A stretch of DNA of 6,016 nucleotides. Origin: Candidatus Cloacimonadota bacterium (lineage in GTDB: Bacteria > Cloacimonadota > Cloacimonadia > Cloacimonadales > TCS61). The stretch lies in NCBI GenBank assembly GCA_030638385.1, contig DAOWES010000020.1, positions 1-6,016 of the forward strand, in the 5' to 3' direction. Positions 5,928 through 6,016 of this stretch are shown here, one piece after another. A program made the position numbers and the translations under genes. The notes beneath the pieces are model-generated. The model was not told the origin of the DNA. It did not search any database and saw only the letters and a program-made list of their open reading frames with translations. Position 1 is the first letter of the stretch. Each line of letters opens with the position of its first letter.

Positions 5928-6016
5928 AGTTTTTCTTCATCCGTACGATTCCACCAACGGGAATAGATTTATCTAATCTCATTTCAATGCAGGTATTTGG
6001 TTTTGTAAATTCCAAC
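5926..6016 (-). CDS. 3' end of an unidentified gene, cut by the window edge
   Basis: A frame open from the window edge encodes 29 residues and ends at TGA (5928-5926). The residues start LEFTKPNTCIEMRLDKS and end IPVGGIVRMKKN. The stop lies seven bases before the TPR/SPOR start, so it is probably the previous gene of the same operon. The other two minus-strand frames either close early or lack such tight spacing. The fragment is too short to name; it looks like a terminal beta-strand region with a basic tail. The rest lies beyond 6016. Confidence 0.6.
   Translation of the reverse strand, partial: LEFTKPNTCIEMRLDKSIPVGGIVRMKKN

Noticed and set aside
5791..5976. 61-codon plus-strand ORF spanning the TPR/SPOR start
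   Set aside because: It is antisense to the signal-peptide region and the operon junction; no ribosome site or family match was seen.

Overview
The window is AT-rich bacterial DNA. The signal peptides, a SPOR-domain protein, and the gene content suggest a Gram-negative-type anaerobe or environmental bacterium. A deep-branching lineage such as Cloacimonadota is possible, but that is only a guess from overall flavour. No rRNA, tRNA, CRISPR array or insertion sequence was seen.

Left part, + strand (1-635): the 3' end of a gene finishing in a response-regulator receiver domain, a strong intrinsic terminator, then a short unusual locus. That locus has a run of eight G immediately before an ATG, a 46-codon ORF with one membrane segment, and a second membrane-segment ORF of 41 codons in the -1 frame. 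The second ATG overlaps the first stop codon. A canonical slippery heptamer (TTTAAAG, 472-478) lies in the right phase to fuse both halves into an 88-residue protein with two membrane segments. This is the least explained part of the window.

Right part, - strand (636-6016): a compact gene series read right to left. It contains the last 29 codons of an unidentified gene, an exported TPR/SPOR protein, full-length mutS (DNA mismatch recognition ATPase), an exported serpin (protease inhibitor) with a readable reactive-centre loop, and a DUF523 protein (the family that includes TudS thiouracil desulfurase). Gaps are 7 bp, 12 bp, 97 bp and a 4-bp overlap, so the first three genes look like one transcription unit. 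Serpin and DUF523 are translationally coupled. They may be a sub-operon, because a hairpin and a possible weak promoter lie in the 97-bp gap after mutS.

The operon members do not form an obvious pathway: envelope/peptidoglycan binding, DNA repair, extracytoplasmic protease inhibition and a small Fe-S-type enzyme. The + strand locus and the DUF523 gene converge with only 11 bp between stop codons.
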